The position numbers were made by a program, and so were the translations under genes. A model generated the notes under the pieces. It saw nothing but the letters and a program-made list of their open reading frames with translations. It was not told the origin of the DNA and did no database searches. A stretch of 64,000 nucleotides of DNA from FACHB-1406 sp034189065 (GTDB lineage Bacteria; Cyanobacteriota; Cyanobacteriia; Cyanobacteriales; Spirulinaceae), in the NCBI GenBank assembly GCA_034189065.1, contig JAXHVQ010000008.1:1-64000 (forward strand). Direction: 5' to 3'. Positions within the stretch are counted from its first letter, which is position 1, and every line of letters begins with the position of its first letter. This document shows positions 58,869-64,000 of the stretch, piece after piece.

Positions 58869-59599
58869 TTCGTTGAGATTGCGCGATCGCTAGTGTAATT
58901 TACAGCCGATAAGCTAATTCACTTTGGAATAATGAACAATGAACAATTAGAGCTTGCTACACAAAGCGGCAAACCCTATTAATCAATGCGATCGAGGCGT
59001 ATTAGGGTTGCTTAAAAATCAAAAATCAAAAATTAAAAATTAAAAACAATTCCCCCCTGCTTCCCCTGCTTCCCCTGCTCCCCCTGCTTCCCCCTGCTCC
59101 CCCCGCTCCCCCTGCTCATCACAACACTATATTCAGCAAGCCCTACTTAGTGTAGTGGTGCGTTACGCTTCGCTAACAAACCCTACTAGCGTTTCAGCGC
59201 GATCGCGCCTACAAATTGGGATAAAGGGTATATGGCTGAGTCTCGCTTGCTTCTGAAACTTTAGATTCGCCGTATTTACTGAAACTTTCTGAAAAAAATC
59301 GATAGATTCTTCAAAAAGCTTGCACAACAGACCGAATACACTTAGAATGCTGAGAAAAATAGTCGTGAATCTTGGCGCTTCAAAAAAGCGGTACAGACAT
59401 GACTTAAAATCCCTCGCTGCTGCTCCGTTTCCATAAACCCTCTAACCGCTCGTGCCTGAATGAGAGTGAAAGTTGTGCTTGCGGGCAATTTTGGGCGATC
59501 GCGAAAAAAAGAGTTTGAGAGTCCGGATAGAGCAGTTCCCAAACGAAGTATGGGGATGAGTTGGAAAAACTTAGCCTGAATTGTAGGGAGGGAATAACC
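58869..59599. other. 731-bp gene-free region with tandem repeats
   Basis: Between the PEP-CTERM-like and RodZ-like genes. It contains caaaaatc/aaaatta repeats (59012-59047), a C-rich tandem array (59050-59118) and a gcgttacgcttcgctaac palindromic repeat (59161-59178). Reading frames on the minus strand here lack family features. The RodZ-like promoter presumably lies in the last ~200 bases. Confidence 0.6.
59050..59118. repeat. C-rich tandem repeat (cccctgctt/ccccctgct)
   Basis: About eight units of the cccctgcttc type in direct succession in a gene-free spacer. Confidence 0.9.
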
Positions 59600-60277
59600 A
59601 TGTCCTTAAAGCCACCACTCGATGGGAGCGCAACAGAAAACTCACCAACACAAAAAGCCGAGTCCACCAGAGCTCGAACTCGCTTTGCCCAGCGCAAAAC
59701 AACCCTCTCAACTCCTAACGTATTTTTAGCCGAGCGAACCGCAAGCGAGGCGGGAACACAGAAGGAGCAGGAACGCGAAGAGTGCTGTCGCCAAATCGGT
59801 CAACTGCTGCGCCAAATCCGCCAAGAGAAAGCATTATCCATTCAAGGACTGTATAGCAAAACTTACGTACCCGCCCATCAAATTCAAGCCATTGAAGAGG
59901 GACGTACTGAGGACTTACCCGAAGATGTTTACCTGCGAAGCTTTATCCGCCAACTTGGAAACGCTCTGGGATTAAATGGAATGGAACTGGCAGCTTCATT
60001 GCCCATGTCTAAGCCGTCCATTGTGCCAACTTGGTATGATTCCAGCACTTCGCTCGATCTGTCAATTCCATCGGCTTACCTTTACTTCGGTTATGCCGCA
60101 GTCCTTGCCGGTTCTTTGGGAGGATTATCGTGGGCATCCGAGCGCAGCGCTTACGAAACCTATACCGAGCGCCAACAAACCTCCCTCGAACAAGAAAGCG
60201 ATCGCGCCCAAGCGAATGCTACGACAGCTTCGAGGACGACGGCAAATGTAGCTCCGCCTGAAATGCTCCACGATTGA
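59600..60277 (+). CDS. RodZ-like helix-turn-helix membrane protein
   Basis: A 225-residue protein. A disordered N-terminus (residues 1-~55) precedes a HTH_25/RodZ-type domain (~65-130): IGQLLRQIRQEKALSIQGLY, then KTYVPAHQIQAIEEGRTEDL and YLRSFIRQLGNALGLNG. A single TM helix follows (~158-178, YLYFGYAAVLAGSLGGLSWA). The C-terminal periplasmic part is short compared with full RodZ, so a cytoskeletal role is uncertain. ATG 59600 has GGAGGG upstream and is preferred over 59561. Confidence 0.82.
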   Translation: MSLKPPLDGSATENSPTQKAESTRARTRFAQRKTTLSTPNVFLAERTASEAGTQKEQEREECCRQIGQLLRQIRQEKALSIQGLYSKTYVPAHQIQAIEEGRTEDLPEDVYLRSFIRQLGNALGLNGMELAASLPMSKPSIVPTWYDSSTSLDLSIPSAYLYFGYAAVLAGSLGGLSWASERSAYETYTERQQTSLEQESDRAQANATTASRTTANVAPPEMLHD

Positions 60278-60292
60278 GCCGATGGGCGCGTT

Positions 60293-61231
60293 CTATCGCC
60301 AATCATCAATAACGAAAACATCGGGGCGATTATAGGCGGGTTCGTTGGGGTTGTGCATGGCTACGCCCACCATTTCCGCTCGGAAACCGCGATCGCACAT
60401 TTGGCGATAGGCCTTTTCTCGACTGGTATTAGTCCCGGCAACTAATTTTGTCATCCCCCGAGCGACACTCAACGCCTCGCACAAATCCAAAAGCCGATTG
60501 AAGCGCTGTGCTGCTGCCGATCCCCGTACGGCTCCAAACTTAGCATAACAGGTATTGCTACCGGCTTCGGTTCCCGCACCGCAGTGACAAACGGCAAATC
60601 CCGCCAAGCCATCCTCCTCCCATAAAAAGACTGTATCGCCTAATTTTTGTTCCCAAACGCTCTGAATTTCTGAAGAGACATCCAATCCTTCATAAATCTC
60701 ATCGGTTAATTCCCGACTCGCTTCGAGCGCTTGAATTTGCTGCTGTTGCGTCATTGTGGAATATTGCTGCTGGGGGGAAAAACCTCGTGCAGAATGGGTG
60801 GATTTTGCCATCACCATCGTCAGAAAACGGGGATAAAACCCAAATTTTTGATAAAGGGCGTGGTGCTTGGGACTGTTGGCGAAGGTAAACAGTCCAAGGT
60901 GCCGTACCTCTTTTTGTTTCAAATAGTCCACTGTGGCTGCAACGAGAGGCTTCCCTATGCCTTGGTTCCAAAAGTCGGGATGGACGCTTAACGGCCCGAA
61001 AAAGCCAAAACTCCCCCAACCGATTGCGAGGTTGGAACCCACCAGTTGTCCTTGGATTTCAGCCGCAAAAGCTGCTTGGGGATTCGCCTGCCAGAGGTGA
61101 AAAATATAGGAAGCGTCACCAAAAAACTGTTCGGGATTGGGGGAAGCGACAAAGGTGCCAAATGCGATTCGACAAATGCGATCGGCTTCGGCAAGTTCGT
61201 CGGCGCGCAATTGGCGTATTGAAAGATTCAT
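60293..61231 (-). CDS. GNAT family N-acetyltransferase
   Basis: A 312-residue protein with an N-terminal GNAT domain (about residues 3-150): IRQLRADELAEADRICRIAF, GFFGPLSVHPDFWNQGIGKP (the acetyl-CoA P-loop-like Q-x-x-G-x-G/A region is degenerate) and LFTFANSPKHHALYQKFGFY. A second GNAT-like or regulatory half contains VFLWEEDGLAGFAVCHCGAG. ATG 61231 (MNLSIRQL) is chosen; the longer frame adds 48 residues with no family character. The substrate is unknown. It ends 16 bases from the RodZ-like gene (convergent). Confidence 0.85.
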   Translation of the reverse strand: MNLSIRQLRADELAEADRICRIAFGTFVASPNPEQFFGDASYIFHLWQANPQAAFAAEIQGQLVGSNLAIGWGSFGFFGPLSVHPDFWNQGIGKPLVAATVDYLKQKEVRHLGLFTFANSPKHHALYQKFGFYPRFLTMVMAKSTHSARGFSPQQQYSTMTQQQQIQALEASRELTDEIYEGLDVSSEIQSVWEQKLGDTVFLWEEDGLAGFAVCHCGAGTEAGSNTCYAKFGAVRGSAAAQRFNRLLDLCEALSVARGMTKLVAGTNTSREKAYRQMCDRGFRAEMVGVAMHNPNEPAYNRPDVFVIDDWR

Positions 61232-61253
61232 GGCGGAATTTTCGGTTCGATAA

Positions 61254-61955
61254 TTAATAGGAAATGACAGCGCGATCGCGGTAAAATTTACCGCTTGCTG
61301 GGGCGGGTGTTGCCGTTGCCAGCCAAATTGCCGTATCTGCCCCCTGCTGTGGCGATCGCGGTGCCGAATTGCCACCCATTTCTGTGCGCACCCATCCCGG
61401 ACACATGCCGTAGACGGCGATCCCCCGCGATCGCAAGGCTTGGTCTAACATCAGCGTTGCGCCGTTGAGCGCGAGTTTGGATAGGCAATAGCTGGGAACG
61501 CCAGCCGACAGGGAGTCGAGGGTTCCGTAGCCGCTGGAAACGTTGATGATGCGCCCTTGGGGTGCTTTTTCGAGCAGGGGTAAGAGGCTTTGGGTAACTC
61601 GCACCGCTCCGAAGGTATTGGTATTGAGGGTTTGGGCGAGCAACTCCCGCGAAATTGTGAGGATATTGGCATCGCCATCGGGATAAATCCCGGCATTATT
61701 AATTAAAACATCGAGATGGTCGATTTCCTCACTGAGAGCGTTGGCTGCTTTTTCTAAACTGCCATCGTCGGCTACATCCAGTTCGACGACGCGGACATTT
61801 CCCCTGGGCTCTAATGCTTTTGCTGCCGCCTGACCTTTAGAAAGCGATCGCGCCGCTAGTATCAGCTCGAATTCAGCGGCGAGCAGTCCTTGACAAATTG
61901 CCAAACCAATGCCTCTATTGCCTCCTGTGACTAAGGCTGTTTTCGCTCTATTCAT
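61254..61955 (-). CDS. Short-chain dehydrogenase/reductase
   Basis: A 233-residue classical SDR. The NAD(P)-binding TGGNRGIGLAICQGL lies at residues ~10-24. NNAGIYPDG is the structural motif, and the catalytic Ser in INVSSGYGTL is followed by Tyr and Lys in YCLSKLALNGATLML (YxxxK as YCLSK). CPGWVRTEMGG is the post-catalytic loop. The substrate cannot be predicted; the pattern resembles plant and cyanobacterial carbonyl reductases. It lies 22 bases upstream of the GNAT gene on the same strand, so the two could be co-transcribed. Confidence 0.9.
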   Translation of the reverse strand: MNRAKTALVTGGNRGIGLAICQGLLAAEFELILAARSLSKGQAAAKALEPRGNVRVVELDVADDGSLEKAANALSEEIDHLDVLINNAGIYPDGDANILTISRELLAQTLNTNTFGAVRVTQSLLPLLEKAPQGRIINVSSGYGTLDSLSAGVPSYCLSKLALNGATLMLDQALRSRGIAVYGMCPGWVRTEMGGNSAPRSPQQGADTAIWLATATPAPASGKFYRDRAVISY

Positions 61956-62077
61956 TGCGTTTCAACCTCCAATTTCAACAAATTAAAGAGTGTTGAGTTT
62001 ATTGTCTCCGTCAAGGGAACAATAGGAGAAATTCAAATCCCTTGTTGACTCTCCACATTGAGCACGCTGTCATTTCT

Positions 62078-64000
62078 ATGAAGCCACTGAAAACTTGTTC
62101 CCCTGCGACCTTGCCAGCTTCGTCCCCCCAAGCCATACCAGAGGTTGAATGGCTCGAACTCGCCCTTTCAAGCGGTCGGGCTGGCGTTTGGAACTATTGT
62201 ATCTCAACGGACACCTGGCACTGGTCGAAAAGTTGCGCGTCGCTCTTTGGCGTGCCTCATGAGGCGATCGCGAGCAATTGGAACCAATTTTTAGAGGGCG
62301 TTTTTCCGCCAGATCGCGAGCGAGTTGCCCAACACCAGCGACAGATTATTGAGAACAGAACCAATGAGTATAGCATCGAATTTCGCCTGCTTCTGAGCGA
62401 TGAGACCTGTCGATGGGTTTTGCAACGGGGAAGATTCGGCGATCGCGTTTCAGATCGAGAGCCTTATTTATCGGGTTTTATCGAGGATATCGACCATCGT
62501 AAACGCTTAGAAACAGCCTTGCGCGATCGCGAACAGCACTACCAACAAATTCTCGACGCGATCGCCGATTTAGTTTTAGTCAAAGGCCCCCATTCTGAAA
62601 TTGTCTGGGCCAATCGAGCCTTTCGCGATTATTACGGCACGACCAACGAACAATTGCGCAACAGTATCGATGCCTCGTTCAATAAGCCTGACTATACTGC
62701 TCGATATCTTCAAGACGATGCCTACGTTTTTTATACCGGCAAAACGTTAACAATCCCCGAAGAACCTGTAACTCGCTACGATGGCAAAGTCCAACTTTTC
62801 CAAACTGTTAAATCGGCGATTCGCAACTCAGAAGGTCAGGTTGTCATGACCGTTGGCGTTTCCCGCGACCTCAGCGAATACAAAGCCGCAGAAGTGGCAC
62901 TGGCCCAAAGCGAGGCCAAATTCCGCGACCTCGTTGAAAATGCTAACGATTTTATTTATATGTCTACGCTGGACGGGATTTTTACTTACGTCTCGCCCAA
63001 AATGATTGAAGTGTCTGGGTACGACGAGTCGGAACTCGTCGGACAATCCTTTGTAGAATTCGTTCACCCCGACGACCTCCCCGCTTGCGCCGCCTATACG
63101 CAACAAATGTTCGATGCCCAGCAAGCTGTTAAAGAGGTAGAATTTCGCAGCCGTCGCAAAGATGGCTCCTGGTTTTGGTTAGCAGCCAATACTTCCATTT
63201 GCAAAGACGAGTTGGGGAAGATTGTCGGCTTACAGGGAATTGCACGGGAAATTAGCGATCGCAAAGCCCTCGAACAAAAACTTGCCGAACAACAAGAACT
63301 CCTCGAAACCTTTGTCAGTGCTTCGCCGGTGGGTATTGCTATTTTCGACTCAGACTTGCGTTTTGTGCAAATCAACGAAACTTTAGCGCGACCGATCTCA
63401 AGGGCAGAGGGCAGAGGGCAGAGGGCAGAAGGAAAGGGGCAGTGGGCAGTGGGCAGTGGACAGGGGGCAGAAGGAAAAGAAGGAAAGGTGCAAGGGGACA
63501 AAGGTGGAGGAAATAAGGGCAACTCGGGCGAACGGAATACCCACCCTCATTGGGTTTCCGACTGTTTGGGTAAAACCTTGGGCGAGGTCGTCTCCCCGGA
63601 CCAAGTTGAGTCCCTCGAATCTTCAATTCTGCACGTTTTCGAGACGGGCAAACCTGTACTGGGAGTCGAAATTACGGGCAAAGTGCCTGAGAAATCGGGG
63701 AAAGTTTGGACCCATTTAGCGTCCTACTTCCCTCTGTGTTGGCGAGAGGGGCAATTGCAATTGGTCGGGGTTGTCACTTACGATATTAGCGATCGCAAGC
63801 ACGCGGAGGAAGCTCGAGCGAGGCTAACGGCGATTTTGGAGTCTACCTCAGATTTTGTCGGCATCGCCGATATGGAAGGTCGCCATCTTTACATGAATCA
63901 AGCCGGTCGTGGTCTATGTGAAATTCCCCCAGAGGAAGATATTAGCGAGTATTATATTGCTGAAATGCTTCCAGAAAAAGCAAAAGCAAAGGTTCTCCAA
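62078..64000 (+). CDS. Multi-PAS sensor protein, 5' portion (continues past window end)
   Basis: Open from ATG 62078 to the window edge, 641 codons without a stop. It contains successive PAS/PAC domains: GVWNYCISTDTWHWSKSCAS and FIEDIDHRKRLETAL (first), QQILDAIADLVLVKGPHSEI (second), ANDFIYMSTLDGIFTYVSPK (third), ETFVSASPVGIAIFDSDLR (fourth) and FVGIADMEGRHLYMNQAGRG (fifth, cut). The fourth PAS contains a Gly/Arg/Gln-rich insert encoded by a G-rich tandem repeat (63399-63520). The output domain is beyond the window; a histidine kinase or GGDEF is typical. No TM segment, so cytoplasmic. Divergent from the SDR gene. Confidence 0.85.
   Translation, partial: MKPLKTCSPATLPASSPQAIPEVEWLELALSSGRAGVWNYCISTDTWHWSKSCASLFGVPHEAIASNWNQFLEGVFPPDRERVAQHQRQIIENRTNEYSIEFRLLLSDETCRWVLQRGRFGDRVSDREPYLSGFIEDIDHRKRLETALRDREQHYQQILDAIADLVLVKGPHSEIVWANRAFRDYYGTTNEQLRNSIDASFNKPDYTARYLQDDAYVFYTGKTLTIPEEPVTRYDGKVQLFQTVKSAIRNSEGQVVMTVGVSRDLSEYKAAEVALAQSEAKFRDLVENANDFIYMSTLDGIFTYVSPKMIEVSGYDESELVGQSFVEFVHPDDLPACAAYTQQMFDAQQAVKEVEFRSRRKDGSWFWLAANTSICKDELGKIVGLQGIAREISDRKALEQKLAEQQELLETFVSASPVGIAIFDSDLRFVQINETLARPISRAEGRGQRAEGKGQWAVGSGQGAEGKEGKVQGDKGGGNKGNSGERNTHPHWVSDCLGKTLGEVVSPDQVESLESSILHVFETGKPVLGVEITGKVPEKSGKVWTHLASYFPLCWREGQLQLVGVVTYDISDRKHAEEARARLTAILESTSDFVGIADMEGRHLYMNQAGRGLCEIPPEEDISEYYIAEMLPEKAKAKVLQ
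63399..63520 (+). repeat. G-rich tandem repeat in frame inside a PAS domain
   Basis: agagggc-, agtgggc- and gaaggaa-type heptamers run through the coding sequence without breaking the frame. They encode low-complexity Ala/Glu/Gly/Arg/Gln/Lys between the PAS segments QINETLARPIS and HPHWVSDCLGKTLGE. Confidence 0.88.

Noticed and set aside
59342..59697. Minus-strand frames of 66 and 97 residues upstream of the RodZ-like gene
   Set aside because: Low-quality composition, overlap the RodZ-like start region, and no recognisable motif or ribosome binding site.

Overview
The window is chromosomal DNA of a cyanobacterium. The octamer GCGATCGC (HIP1) recurs throughout. The gene content is cyanobacterial: a plant-type [2Fe-2S] ferredoxin (petF), biliverdin reductase (bvdR), sucrose-phosphate phosphatase, a transaldolase with C-terminal EF-hands, and Uma2, DUF29, DUF1997 and Mo-nitrogenase-C-terminal family proteins. 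Spacers are full of short heptamer-type tandem repeats. That style, plus many decayed toxin-antitoxin genes, suggests a filamentous or otherwise large-genome strain. I do not assign a genus.

Layout. 1-7 kb: HIT protein, a wrecked UPF0175/DUF3368 toxin-antitoxin pair, an SF2 helicase (possibly phosphorothioation-linked), the SRP RNA between two copies of a ~300 bp structured repeat, a phosphodiester glycosidase, TrmJ, an OmpR-type regulator and a creatininase-like hydrolase. 7-19 kb: Uma2, BioF, broken small toxin-antitoxin genes, DUF29, an HD-domain gene between two inverted 119 bp foldback elements, a GH31 glucosidase, a DUF433/DUF5615 pair with a truncated toxin, tandem paralogues of unknown function, a secreted CHAT protease-like protein, UbiX and a LapA-like protein. 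19-28 kb: a PilB-type ATPase, ferredoxin with a clear terminator, BvdR, an L,D-transpeptidase lacking its catalytic Cys, a metal P-type ATPase, RuvA, a truncated Uma2 and sucrose-phosphate phosphatase.

28-35 kb is one co-directional glycan-assembly cluster of seven genes: four glycosyltransferases or glycosyltransferase-like genes and three FkbM methyltransferases. 35-42 kb holds a large GGDEF-EAL sensor protein, two MITE-like elements and a XamI-like type II restriction-modification pair; one MITE supplies the stop codon of the methyltransferase. 42-53 kb is mostly housekeeping: an rRNA/tRNA methyltransferase, tRNA-Leu(CAG), MurA, a PotC-like permease, a cupin, transaldolase, a phosphorothioation-associated protein, a sensor kinase, an MBL hydrolase and an excalibur protein. 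52-64 kb has a zinc-ribbon membrane protein, an alpha/beta hydrolase, tandem retropepsin-like proteases next to an ExbB-like channel, DUF1997, a tnpB-less IS200/IS605-type remnant, a PEP-CTERM-like secreted protein, a RodZ-like HTH protein, a GNAT, an SDR and the 5' part of a multi-PAS sensor that runs off the window.

The dominant theme is small repeats reshaping genes: palindromes, foldback elements, MITEs, and tandem repeats that truncate, extend or enter reading frames, together with a graveyard of toxin-antitoxin modules. No single large novel operon stands out. The best leads are the tnpB-less omega-RNA-like locus, the paired foldback elements around the HD gene, and the repeat cassettes around ffs and the glycosidase. 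All family assignments are from motif recognition, not database searches.
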